This document shows, in pieces, positions 36,431 to 47,756 of a DNA stretch of 64,000 nucleotides. The DNA is taken from NCBI GenBank assembly GCA_022376925.1, contig JAIOJX010000001.1:38162170-38226169 (forward strand), written 5' to 3'. Position 1 is the stretch's first letter. The number at the start of each line of letters is the position of its first letter. This DNA comes from Tragulus kanchil (Eukaryota; Chordata; Mammalia; Artiodactyla; Tragulidae). A program made the position numbers and the translations under genes. The notes beneath the pieces were generated by a model. The model had not been told where the DNA came from, did no database searches, and was given only the letters and a program-made list of their open reading frames with translations.

Positions 36431-37493
36431 CTATGACTTGGATAATTGGATCGCCAAAATAGACACCTCTTGGCAGGGGCCGGAGTTTCCGTGGGAGCCG
36501 GCCGCCAGCCTTCTCGCTCCCGCGTTCCCGCTCTCCCCGGCGCTCCCGCCTCTGTGTTCCCTGCTCTGCCTGCGGCTCGCGGGCTCGGTAGCTGCGCAGC
36601 GCCGGGTCCCCTGCTGACCGCGCCTTGCTCTTGGACACTGCTGCGGCGGCGGCTTTTCAGATTCCCAGCCCCTCCATCGCACCCTAACTCTGTCGCTCTT
36701 CCCTCACGACCCGGCCTTCTGACCAGTCACCTCCTGACCCCTTGGCTCTGCACCTCGGCCAGGTTCTCACCTCGCCGCCCGCGTTCCCCACCCCCACCCC
36801 AATCCCAGCTGTGGGATTCGATGGTCTTTTGATTCCTGCCCCTCATCTCTCTGCCCGAGATTGAGGCCTGTCGGGTCCTGCAGCTTCTTCTAGTTAATAT
36901 TTGACAGTTCGTTGTTGCTAATCATTTTAATTAGCTCTTAAAGTGGGGAGGAACAGTTAACCTTGGACTTCTCGATTTTGGCCTGGTGGGGCCTCATATG
37001 GGAGGAGGGCTGGGGAGGTCGGAGCGGAAGTGAGGTCATCACCCCAGAGCCTGAGCCACAATTGCTCGGCCCCAACAGCTGGCGGGCACGCCCATCAGGG
37101 ACTCACCCCCAGCGAGCTGACCCCTGGCCTGAGTGCCGGGTTGGAGGAGCAGTGAAGGGACCTGATCTGGCTCTTGCTTTGGGAAGACAGGACATTTGAA
37201 CCTGAAAATGGCCACGACTCATATTTGCACAAGAATGCACATTTCTCCTCATAGTCACAAAGAAGGCTTTCTTAACCATTAATTCGAGTCGGGGTGGGGG
37301 CGGGTTTGCCTGCTCCGCGCGCAGCCTGGGGTCCGTGATCGGGCGGATCGTGACAGCCTGCCCTAGAAGCTCGGTGCCCGAGGGCAGGAGGTCGGCCTCC
37401 TTGTGGCGGGGCTGTTACATTGATCTGGCGGCCCCTAGGGCTTCTGGGACCCGGCGCCTTAGGGTAACAGACACACTCTTTTTCTCCCTCTCA

Positions 37494-37509
37494 ACACGCG
37501 CGCGCGCGC

Positions 37510-37549
<40 letters not shown>
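37494..37549. repeat. (CG)n(CA)n microsatellite, second copy
   Basis: Same tract as 36379-36429 within duplication no. 7, with a few more CA units. Confidence 0.9.
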
Positions 37550-39006
37550 CTATGACTTGGATAATTGGATCGCCAAAATAGACACCTCTTGGCAGGGGCC
37601 GGAGTTTCCGTGGGAGCCGGCCGCCAGCCTTCTCGCTCCCGCGTTCCCGCTCTCCCCGGCGCTCCCGCCTCTGTGTTCCCTGCTCTGCCTGCGGCTCGCG
37701 GGCTCGGTAGCTGCGCAGCGCCGGGTCCCCTGCTGACCGCGCCTTGCTCTTGGACACTGCTGCGGCGGCGGCTTTTCAGATTCCCAGCCCCTCCATCGCA
37801 CCCTAACTCTGTCGCTCTTCCCTCACGACCCGGCCTTCTGACCAGTCACCTCCTGACCCCTTGGCTCTGCACCTCGGCCAGGTTCTCACCTCGCCGCCCG
37901 CGTTCCCCACCCCCACCCCAATCCCAGCTGTGGGATTCGATGGTCTTTTGATTCCTGCCCCTCATCTCTCTGCCCGAGATTGAGGCCTGTCGGGTCCTGC
38001 AGCTTCTTCTAGTTAATATTTGACAGTTCGTTGTTGCTAATCATTTTAATTAGCTCTTAAAGTGGGGAGGAACAGTTAACCTTGGACTTCTCGATTTTGG
38101 CCTGGTGGGGCCTCATATGGGAGGAGGGCTGGGGAGGTCGGAGCGGAAGTGAGGTCATCACCCCAGAGCCTGAGCCACAATTGCTCGGCCCCAACAGCTG
38201 GCGGGCACGCCCATCAGGGACTCACCCCCAGCGAGCTGACCCCTGGCCTGAGTGCCGGGTTGGAGGAGCAGTGAAGGGACCTGATCTGGCTCTTGCTTTG
38301 GGAAGACAGGACATTTGAACCTGAAAATGGCCAGGAGTCATATTTGCACAAGAATGCAAATTTCTCCTCATAGTCACAGAGGATTTTACCTGTTATAAGG
38401 CGCTTTCTTAACCATTAATTCAGTGGACCCGCAGCTGTAGCAACAATAACAGACGGACCCGGAGCTCTCTTGAGTTCACTGAGGGACTTACTTCGGGCCA
38501 GTGTGGAGAAGAGGCAGCCTTACAAGTGGTTGTCTCTGGGTTCAAATCCCAAGAGGTGTGAGTGGGGGGTGGGGGGGCAGCGTTGAGCAGGCTCCACGTT
38601 GCCACCCTGACCCAGCCTCTAGCTGTAAGCCGAAGGAGTGGCTTGTTTGCAACTATTTCTGGCATTTCTCCCACTGCTACATACACTGTTTGCTCCTTGG
38701 TTGCTCAGGAACTGGCGCCCACCCCTGGACAAGCTGGAAGCCTGAAAGCAGCCCTCTCCGTGCCTTGAGCTAACTGGTGGGCTTCTGTCTCCTCTGTCCT
38801 ATAGTGGAATCTCAAAATGAAGGTGTTGTGCTCTCTCCAAACCGTTCCTAGCCTGCAAAATTCAGGGCCTCCCTGAGAGGCCCAGCCAGATGCAGGCTGA
38901 AGGGATTGCTTTCTCAGGGAAATCCCTGCACTCAAGTTTGGCCTTGGTCCTTGCCAACCCCTTCCCTCCCCTCAACTTTTTCATTTTGCCTCCGATCCCT
39001 AAAGCC

Positions 39007-39200
39007 AGACCGTCTGGGTCTCAATCCCAGCCCTGTTATTTACTAACTGTGTGACCCCAGTCAATTGTATGCCTCAGTTTCCTCATCTGTCAAATCAGTC
39101 CTCCCTCATAAGATTTTGCCAAGGATCAAATACATCAGAACGCATAAGCTGCTTATTCAGAACAGTAAATGCAATCTAGCCTTATGGGATTGTCCAATAT
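39007..39200 (+). mobile_element. MIR SINE (first copy)
   Basis: Sense MIR: CTGGGTCTCAATCCCAGCCC, ATTTACTAACTGTGTGACCC, and GCCTCAGTTTCCTCATCTGT. It recurs at 40131-40325 through duplication no. 8. Confidence 0.85.
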
Positions 39201-40130
39201 GGGGCCTGAAACTCAGATTCAATTCAGTAAGCATTTGCTGAGAACCAGTCCCAGGCATCAGCAAATGGAGCAGTGAGGGAACGCAGAGGCAAAGGAGACG
39301 CCAGAACTGGGGTCTGGGAGCTGGGAGGGGGCCAGAGGATGGCTAGGCCATGTATATAAATAACCATACTTCAGAGCCAGTGCGGGGAGCCTGGTACCCC
39401 AGATTGAAGGTGTCTCCTTGTTTGGGAACCCTCGCTGGGCTCTGGTCAGGATCCCACCCCTGGACAGAGGCCTACCCTGAGATTTGGGTGAATGAGAGGG
39501 ACAGGGAGACCCAGTTCCTGTGTGGATTGCAGGTTGCCAAGCATCCAGTGGTGTGATTCGTTGGGTTCCAGGACGGGGCGACATGACTTAGGGCCACCCC
39601 CAGACACCCCTCTACATCCCCCTACTTGCCCTTCCCCCAGCACCACCCGGATGTCTCCCACTGAACTCAGAAGGGCCTTGGGCAGTCTTCTCCTCTCAGG
39701 TTTGGGCCTGAACCCAACCCAGGCTTGGTTCTCTCTCCAGGATTTCTAAGCTGCAAAGAGGTTTCTGACTTCACTGCCAGTTTATTCCCTTTGTGGTTCT
39801 CAGACTGAAAACTAGTTCTGCAGGGGAGAAAGGAAACTCATGCGAAGTACCCAGAATCCTATGGGCACTTTCCTAGGGGTCAGGGGCTTTTCTCATCAAC
39901 ACCAAGCTGCCTGCAGAAGGTGGAGTCTGCATGTGAATCTCAAAATGAAGGTGTTGTGCTCTCTCCAAACCGTTCCTAGCCTGCAAAATTCAGGGCCTCC
40001 CTGAGAGGCCCAGCCAGATGCAGGCTGAAGGGATTGCTTTCTCAGGGAAAGCCCTGCACTCAAGTTTGGCCTTGGTCCTTGCCAACCCCTTCCCTCCCTC
40101 AACTTTTTCATTTTGCCTCCGATCCCTAAA

Positions 40131-40325
40131 GCCAGACCGTCTGGGTCTCAATCCCAGCCCTGTTATTTACTAACTGTGTGACCCCAGTCAATTGTATGCC
40201 TCAGTTTCCTCATCTGTCAAATCAGTCCTCCCTCATAAGATTTTGCCAAGGATCAAATACATCAGAACGCATAAGCTGCTTATTCAGAACAGTAAATGCA
40301 ATCTAGCCTTATGGGATTGTCCAAT
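40131..40325 (+). mobile_element. MIR SINE (second copy from duplication no. 8)
   Basis: Same element as 39007-39200. Confidence 0.85.
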
Positions 40326-41183
40326 ATGGGGCCTGAAACTCAGATTCAATTCAGTAAGCATTTGCTGAGAACCAGTCCCAGGCATCAGCAAATGGAGCAG
40401 TGAGGGGAACGCAGAGGCAAAGGAGACGCCAGAACTGGGGTCTGGGAGCTGGGAGGGGGCCAGAGGATGGCTAGGCCATGTATATAAATAACCATACTTC
40501 AGAGCCAGTGCGGGGAGCCTGGTACCCCAGATTGAAGGTGTCTCCTTGTTTGGGAACCCTCGCTGGGCTCTGGTCAGGATCCCACCCCTGGACAGAGGCC
40601 TACCCTGAGATTTGGGTGAATGAGAGGGACAGGGAGACCCAGTTCCTGTGTGGATTGCAGGTTGCCAAGCATCCAGTGGTGTGATTCGTTGGGTTCCAGG
40701 ACGGGGCGACATGACTTAGGGCCACCCCCAGACACCCCTCTACATCCCCCTACTTGCCCTTCCCCCAGCACCACCCGGATGTCTCCCACTGAACTCAGAA
40801 GGGCCTTGGGCAGTCTTCTCCTCTCAGGTTTGGGCCTGAACCCAACCCAGGCTTGGTTCTCTCTCCAGGATTTCTAAGCTGCAAAGAGGTTTCTGACTTC
40901 ACTGCCAGTTTATTCCCTTTGTGGTTCTCAGACTGAAAACTAGTTCTGCAGGGGAGAAAGGAAACTCATGCGAAGTACCCAGAATCCTATGGGCACTTTC
41001 CTAGGGGTCAGGGGCTTTTCTCATCAACACCAAGCTGCCTGCAAATCTCCGGCTGCTGAGTCTTGCATGGCCTGTAATAGCAGCGACACAGCTCCTGCCC
41101 TATAGCTTGGACCCAGCACTGGTTGCCAAGAAACTGCTGGTCGGGGTGCTTATGACGCTTCTGACCTCATGGGAGCCGCTGAG

Positions 41184-41300
41184 TTTCAACTCAGCAGACA
41201 TTTATTAACACCTACTGTGTGCCCAACCTGTGCTAGGCGCTGTGGGGGAGACAAGGGAAGGGGGTGTAGGGGAGAGATGACTAAGACACTGAAACAATCA
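41184..41300 (-). mobile_element. MIR-like fragment
   Basis: CAGACATTTATTAACACCTA, CTGTGTGCCCAACCTGTGCT and AGGCGCTGTGGGGGAGACAA resemble the antisense MIR 3' region. Only a partial match. Confidence 0.5.
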
Positions 41301-42227
41301 GAGGCGAGGGCAAGGCGCCAGGCCTGTGGCCAGTCAGGTGCGAATTGTGCTCCCTGGAGCAGGGGCTGGAGGCGGCCAGGCTCGGGGGTCTGGCGCAGCT
41401 GGAGGAGGGAGGGCTGGCTTTGTGCAGCCTGGGCTCTGAGCGAGACCTTGGAGGGGCGGGGCGTCGAGGGGGAGATGGGGCTAAGCAGCAAAGGGAGAAA
41501 AGACGCCTTTCTCTCTCTTCCCTGGTTACAGACTGACCTTCGAAGCCTCAATTATTGTTTGGGAAATGCATGTCACATAAAAGATCAGGTCAGCCAGTGT
41601 GGGTGGCTTGGTACGAACCCAGTGCTCCACTCCGAGAGATACAAAGTGGAGGGCCCAGACAGGGAGCCCAGTGCCCATTGATGAGACACAAAGGGTGGCC
41701 AGGCTTTCCCCCGCCCCCACCCCAGGCTGAGGGGATTTCATTTCCCCCGTCCAGTCCTCCAACCATGCACAGCTCCTGAAGGAGAGAGAGTTCGAGGAAA
41801 AGAGAGGCAGAAGACACCAAAGGGGCAGGAAGACTGCCCCACCGCAGGTGTGCACTGGCAGCACAAACTAGTTGAGTCCCACTTTCGCCAGCATCTTGAG
41901 ATTTCTCTGGAAGTCCAAAGATTGAGGTAGAGGATGGAGATTTTCATTTTCTCAGCCAGCCAAGAGCTAAAAGGTCTAGACCCCCTGGGCAAGAGCGACG
42001 ACCAGCCACGCATTTGTTCTGGGACTTTTGCATCTCTCCTGGCTGGACACAGCAGACTTGATCCTTGTTGGATTTTGTTGAATTAAAACAACACCTGGAC
42101 ACATGCGTACCCCTCCAGGCATGAGTCTTCCTCTCTGGCCCTGCACCCTCCTCAGCACATGGCACAGCTACAGGGACACACCAGGGTACCCTGACCTCTC
42201 AGCCGGGGAACTTGTGTCCTAAGGTGA

Positions 42228-42373
42228 GTTTCTTGGAAAAGAAACACCGCCCAGCCTCATCACCCAGGGTGATGAGGAGGGTCGGGCCGCAGGGAGTGGC
42301 AAGCTTTCCCTGGCAGATGCTCCTGCATGAAGCACCCCTCCCTGCTTCATGCAGGAGGGCCTGCCAGGGAAAG
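42228..42373. other. Cluster of inverted repeats with a 31-bp-arm hairpin
   Basis: Three consecutive fold-backs. 42228-42245 has 7-bp arms (GTTTCTT/AAGAAAC) and a 4-nt loop. 42255-42277 is a perfect 11-bp-arm palindrome (CCTCATCACCC, A, GGGTGATGAGG). 42304-42334 pairs with 42343-42373: 31-nt arms with one three-base internal mismatch and an 8-nt loop CCCCTCCC. A 10-bp palindrome AGGGTACCCT lies just before, at 42183-42192. The cluster recurs about 1103 nt downstream through duplication no. 9. It could be a hairpin RNA precursor or a transposon remnant; no known family was recognised. Confidence 0.7.
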
Positions 42374-43330
42374 TGCCAGAACATTTCTCAGCCAGACCAA
42401 CAAGAATCAAGAGGTTTAACTTGCCCAAATTGAGGAAGCTTTGCCCTAGGTTCCCATCTTCCAGTGCTAGCACTTCCCACTTCTCTCTCCACCTGCCCTT
42501 CCCGAAGCACCCTTCCTCTTCCAGTCTAGCCTGATATTCTTGTCAAGAACGGTATTGTGCCGTGTTGTCCAGAGGAAAAGAGCACAGGCTCCATGCATTC
42601 ACATCCCAGGCCTGTCACTTCTCTCTTCCTGGTTACAGACTGACCTTAGCCTCAATTATTGTTTGGGAAATGCATGTCACATAAAAGATCAGGTCAGCCA
42701 GTGTGGGTGGCTTGGTACGAACCCAGTGCTCCACTCCGAGAGATACAAAGTGGAGGGCCCAGACAGAGCCCAGTGCCCATTGATGAGACACAAAGGGTGG
42801 CCAGGCTTTCCCCCGCCCCCACCCCAGGCTGAGGGGATTTCATTTCCCCCGTCCAGTCCTCCAACCATGCCCAGCTCCTGAAGGAGAGAGAGTTCGGGGA
42901 AAAAGAGAGGCAGAAGACACCAAAGGGGCAGGAAGACTGCCCCACCGCAGGTGTGCACTGGCAGCACAAACTAGTTGAGTCCCACTTTCGCCAGCATCTT
43001 GAGATTTCTCTGGAAGTCCAAAGATTGAGGTAGAGGATGGAGATTTTCATTTTCTCAGCCAGCCAAGAGCTAAAAGGTCTAGACCCCCTGGGCAAGAGCG
43101 ACGACCAGCCACGCATTTGTTCTGGGACTTTTGCATCTCTCCTGGCTGGACACAGCAGACTTGATCCTTGTTGGATTTTGTTGAATTAAAACAACACCTG
43201 GACACATGCGTACCCCTCCAGGCATGAGTCTTCCTCTCTGGCCCTGCACCCTCCTCAGCACATGGCACAGCTACAGGGACACACCAGGGTACCCTGACCT
43301 CTCAGCCGGGGAACTTGTGTCCTAAGGTGA

Positions 43331-43476
43331 GTTTCTTGGAAAAGAAACACCGCCCAGCCTCATCACCCAGGGTGATGAGGAGGGTCGGGCCGCAGGGAGT
43401 GGCAAGCTTTCCCTGGCAGATGCTCCTGCATGAAGCACCCCTCCCTGCTTCATGCAGGAGGGCCTGCCAGGGAAAG
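43331..43476. other. Inverted-repeat cluster, second copy from duplication no. 9
   Basis: Same three fold-backs as at 42228-42373; the long hairpin arms are at 43407-43437 and 43446-43476. The arms carry no differences between copies. Confidence 0.7.
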
Positions 43477-43687
43477 TGCCAGAACATTTCTCAGCCAGAC
43501 CAACAAGAATCAAGAGGTTTAACTTGCCCAAATTGAGGAAGCTTTGCCCTAGGTTCCCATCTTCCAGTGCTAGCACTTCCCACTTCTCTCTCCACCTGCC
43601 CTTCCCGAAGCACCCTTCCTCTTCCAGTCTAGCCTGATATTCTTGTCAAGAACGGTATTGTGCCGTGTTGTCCAGAGGAAAAGAGCA

Positions 43688-43895
43688 CAGGCTCCATGCA
43701 TTCACATCCCAGGCCTGTCACTTACTGCCTGTGTGACTATGAACTAGTCACATAATGACTCCAAGTCTCAGTGCCCACTTCCCAGGGTGGGAGTGAGGGC
43801 TCAATGCCTGTTAAGCGCTCGCCATGATGCCTGGTACAGGGTAACCACCCCGTAAGTGTGAGCCACTATTAATCTGTGGCTATTATTACTGTTGT
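43688..43895 (+). mobile_element. MIR SINE
   Basis: Sense MIR with GAGCACAGGCTCCATGCATT, CTTACTGCCTGTGTGACTAT, AAGCGCTCGCCATGATGCCT and a 3' end TGTGGCTATTATTACTGTTG. The beginning also appears at about 42582-42620, where the first copy of duplication no. 9 is cut off. Confidence 0.8.
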
Positions 43896-44901
43896 TGTTG
43901 TTCTTATCGTTTCCTCCTCCCACACCCTTGACTTTACCAGGCTCCAGGGATCAACTGCTTCTCTGGCAGGGCTGGCAGGGCATGCTATGCTCATTCATAA
44001 AAGAGAGATTCTCTACATCTTCCTGATAACTTTGTGTTAAGTCTGCCATCACACAGGATAAGGAGAGATGTGGAAGATGCGTGGGTGTGGGTGTGGCTGT
44101 GGAGTACAATCTTTTGAGTGGCAGGCAGCGATGTAGTGAAGAGCAGAAATAGTCTTCAACATTTTAAGTTTGCCATCTGTATCTCGTCACCACCTTCATC
44201 TTGATATTCGTTCACTGCAGAAATAAGAGTGTGTCTGTTCCTTTGAGAGAAGGCCTGTGTCCCACCCCTGGCAAATATTTAGCAATCATCAGTTTGTTGT
44301 TATTAGCCTACTGAGTGTAGAATTCTGGGAGCCGACTGGCCAACCACGTCACACTTTCTCCCTCCTTTCTCTAGAACAGATGATGGGTCTCTTCTGGGCT
44401 CATGCCCAGAGGCCTTGGGTTGGGGCTGGGACATGAGGCTTTTGCCCAGAAGAGTTCCAGGAGGCTGGAGTGGGAGCGGGGGGGGGGGTGTCATTCCCAT
44501 TCCAAAGGCCTCTCAAAAGTGACTTCAAGGTTCCATCTGCTCACAAATGGGTTGTGTTTGCTTGAGGAGCCTGTGGCCACCCACAGGGGCCAGGGGCCCT
44601 GGACCACCCTTGGACCACCCCTGAGCCACTTCACTCAGTCCCTTGGTCCTCCCCCCTAGGCCTTGGGGGATGGGAGAGTGGGCAATTAGTCTTAACCTCT
44701 CCAAATTCTTGATGACCAGATAGCAAGGAGGTACTTAAGACATAGATTTAGGAGATAATCTGTCTTTTCCCTATAATGCCCCCAGAGAGGCTAGTTCAGC
44801 TCTGCTGATTCTGTGAGAACCCGTGCACAGAAAACACCTGCCTCATTAGGTGACCACTTTCTTGGCGCCACCCTGATCCTAAAAAGAAAAAGCAAACAAA
44901 A

Positions 44902-45420
44902 CACAGCAGGTCTCAGGTCAACATGGCGAGCAGGCCTGCTATTTCAGCATCAGGCAGGTGGTTGGAGGGTATCCGAAAATGGTGTTACAATGCTGCCGGA
45001 TTCAATAAACTGGGCTTAATGCGAGATGATACAATACATGAGAATGACGATGTAAAAGAAGCCATAAGAAGGCTTCCTGAGAACCTTTATTAACGACAGA
45101 GTGTTTCGCATTAAGAGAGCACTGGACCTGAGCATGAGGCAGCAGATCCTGCCTAAAGAGCAGTGGACAAAATATGAGGAGGATAAATTCTACCTTGAAT
45201 CTTATCTGAAAGAGGTTATTCGGGAAAGAAAAGAAAGAGAAGAATGGGCAAAGAAATAGTCATGTAGTCTGAACTGTGGATACAGCTGTCCTCAAGTATT
45301 TTTATGGATTGGTTAGACCTGAAATGTACAACGTACAACTATCTGGGCTGTAAATGTGTTACTTTAAATAAATAATATCTATTCTAAAAAAAAAAAAAAA
45401 ACAAAAAAAACCACAGCAGG
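44902..45420 (+). pseudogene. UQCRB: UQCRB processed pseudogene
   Basis: Intronless copy of the ubiquinol-cytochrome c reductase binding protein, the roughly 14-kDa complex III subunit. ATG is at 44923 and reads [18 protein letters not shown], then [18 protein letters not shown]. After LPENLY one extra T (CTTTATTAACGAC) creates an immediate TAA and shifts the frame. The rest is otherwise intact to KEREEWAKK and TAG at 45257-45259. It ends in a polyA signal (AATAAATAAT), a long poly(A), and target-site duplications ending CACAGCAGG (44902-44910 and 45412-45420). These mark L1-mediated retroposition. It is complete and little diverged, hence fairly recent. Confidence 0.93.
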
Positions 45421-46431
45421 CCCAGGCCCCTGCTCTGAAAAATCTAAACCCAGTTCTGAAGCTCTAGTCATACACATGTACTCAGCCTCATAGTAGGTGA
45501 GAACCAAAGTGCCAACCAGCCTGGGGCGTTTAAGGTCTGTAGAATAGGTGATGATGGGTTAAAGGAGGGTGTACCTAGAAGAAAACCTTTCTTCTCCCTC
45601 TTTAGCTTAATTGGGGAAGGCTTCCTAGAGGTGAGAGGGCAGACAGCTGTTCAAAAGAGGAAAGAGAGCTCTTTGGCTGTGCTCTAGGGGCCTTGCAGGC
45701 TCCGTGGGACAGTAAAGTGGGCACAGGAGTGAGCCAGAGATAAAATAACAAAACACATTCGAGTCAGCACACTCAGTAAGTTAACAGGTTTAAAATTTGT
45801 CCCCACTGGTGGCACCAAGAAATGCGTTTTCCAGGAGAGCGTGCATGTCCTTGCTTCTCTTGCCTTCACTACTCTCATATGGTGAGAGTACTGCATAGTT
45901 ACATTATGCAGCAATATTACTTGCTTAAATTACGTAGTAAATGCTGGTGGTGTTATGTTACCCAATTTGGGGACTTTTTTCTTCTCTTTAACAGTTGTAT
46001 CGAGGCAATATTGACACACAATAAACATATTTATGGTGTACAATTGTAAATTTGATAATATTCAACATATGTATACACTCATGAAACTAATCACTCCTGA
46101 AAATTTCCTCATGCCCCTTTGCGATCCCTCCTTCTCATCCTGAGCAACCATTTACCTACTTTCTGTGACTGTCAATTGATATGCATTTTTAAATTGAGAT
46201 TTACAGATCTTCTTTGACTTATGATGAGGTTACATCCTGATAGACCCGTCAGAAGTTGAAAATATATCTAATATACCTAATCTATTGAGCACCATAGCAG
46301 CCTAACTTATGTTAAACATACTTAGAACACTTATATTAGCCTACAGTTGGGCAAAATCATCTAACACAAAGCTTATTTTATGATAAAGTGTTGAATATCT
46401 CATGTAATTTATTGTTTACAACATTGTTGTC

Positions 46432-46666
46432 ATTGAGTTGCTTAGTCGTGTCTGACTCTTTGCGACCCCATGGACTGCAGCACGCCAGGCTCCTCTGTCC
46501 TTCACCATCTCTGGGAGTTTGCTCAAATTCTTGTCTATTGAGTCGGTGATGCCATCCAACCATCTCATCCTCTGTCGCCCTCTTCTCTTCCTGCCCTAAG
46601 TCTTTCCCAACATCAGGGTCTTTTCCAGTGGGTCACCTCTTCACATCAGGGGGCCAGAGTATTAGT
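46432..46666 (-). mobile_element. BovB LINE 3' end (first copy)
   Basis: Antisense BovB/ART2A 3' end. The minus strand still reads the C-terminal reverse-transcriptase peptide [20 protein letters not shown] and [30 protein letters not shown] flanks it on both sides (about 46388 and 46664), a likely target-site duplication. BovB is ruminant-typical. Confidence 0.85.
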
Positions 46667-47521
46667 GTTGAATATCTCATGCAATGTATTGAATACTGTA
46701 CGAAAACTGAAAGACAGAATGGTTGTCTGGGTACAAAATGGTTGTAAGTCTATTGGTCGTTTACCCTTGTGATCACATAAGATCAAAATTCAAAATTTGA
46801 AGTGAGGTTTCTACTGAATGTGTAACATTTTTGTGCCATCATAAAGTTGAAAAATCTTTAGTTGAACCATCATTAACTTGGGGAGCGTCTGTATTTGACA
46901 TATAACATTGTGGAAAGTTAAGGTGTGCAGCATGGCAATTTGATATGTTTATATATTGTAGTGATAACTAGCAGCTCTGTTATGTTGCATAATTATCCTC
47001 TCTATTTAGTGATTGGAATAATTAAGTTCTAGTCTCTTACCGAGTTTGATGACTGTTAAAATATTGTCAACATTTGCTACACTGTGCATTAGAGTTCTAG
47101 GACTTAGCACTCATTGTAATAGTCTGCATTTTCTAGAGTTTTATATAACTGGAATCATATGTATACACTCATGAAACTAATCACTCCTGAAAATTTCCTC
47201 ATGCCCCTTTGCGATCCCTCCTTCTCATCCTGAGCAACCATTTACCTACTTTCTGTGACTGTCAATTGATATGCATTTTTAAATTGAGATTTACAGATCT
47301 TCTTTGACTTATGATGAGGTTACATCCTGATAGACCCGTCAGAAGTTGAAAATATATCTAATATACCTAATCTATTGAGCACCATAGCAGCCTAACTTAT
47401 GTTAAACATACTTAGAACACTTATATTAGCCTACAGTTGGGCAAAATCATCTAACACAAAGCTTATTTTATGATAAAGTGTTGAATATCTCATGTAATTT
47501 ATTGTTTACAACATTGTTGTC

Positions 47522-47756
47522 ATTGAGTTGCTTAGTCGTGTCTGACTCTTTGCGACCCCATGGACTGCAGCACGCCAGGCTCCTCTGTCCTTCACCATCT
47601 CTGGGAGTTTGCTCAAATTCTTGTCTATTGAGTCGGTGATGCCATCCAACCATCTCATCCTCTGTCGCCCTCTTCTCTTCCTGCCCTAAGTCTTTCCCAA
47701 CATCAGGGTCTTTTCCAGTGGGTCACCTCTTCACATCAGGGGGCCAGAGTATTAGT
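47522..47756 (-). mobile_element. BovB LINE 3' end (second copy from duplication no. 10)
   Basis: Same insertion as 46432-46666. Confidence 0.85.

Larger units (their letters stand above)
33780..36700 (+). promoter_or_regulatory. ELF4: Main CpG island, presumed ELF4 promoter
   Basis: Dense CpG and GC-rich DNA with GC boxes (GGGGCGG type), an inverted CCAAT box (GCCATTGGCGGC near 35616) and no TATA box. The symbol is inferred: ELF4 lies next to AIFM1 on the same strand, downstream of its 3' end, in mammalian X-chromosome maps, and this is the only large island in the right place. No ELF4 protein-coding exon is visible, as expected if the first exon is untranslated. Part of the island is doubled by duplication no. 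6, so its real size is about 1.1 kb smaller. Confidence 0.65.
36177..38421 (+). repeat. 1.1-kb direct duplication no. 7 (period 1107)
   Basis: 36177-37283 recurs at 37284-38421. Near its right end the first copy reads GGCCACGACTC and GCACATTTC where the second has GGCCAGGAGTC and GCAAATTTC. The first copy also lacks about 18 nt in the CACAGAGGATTTTACCTG region. Errors again cluster at the inner junction. Confidence 0.92.
38806..41043 (+). repeat. 1.1-kb direct duplication no. 8 (period 1128)
   Basis: 38806-39915 recurs at 39934-41043 with an 18-nt filler (GAAGGTGGAGTCTGCATG). Differences include GGGAAATCCC versus GGGAAAGCCC, one C lost before TCAAC, and one G gained in GTGAGGG(G)AACG, all in the first 480 nt of copy 2. 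Confidence 0.92.
41512..43723 (+). repeat. 1.1-kb direct duplication no. 9 (period 1103-1107)
   Basis: 41512-42620 recurs at 42619-43723, abutting. Differences (CTTCGAAGCC versus CTTAGCC, GACAGGGAGCCC versus GACAGAGCCC, one substitution in CATGC(A/C)CAGC, one A gained) all lie in the first 300 nt of copy 2. The unit contains the inverted-repeat cluster described separately. Confidence 0.92.

Noticed and set aside
46378..47653. Minus-strand 61-residue frame found twice
   Set aside because: It is the C-terminal reverse-transcriptase remnant of a BovB fragment, present twice through a duplication.
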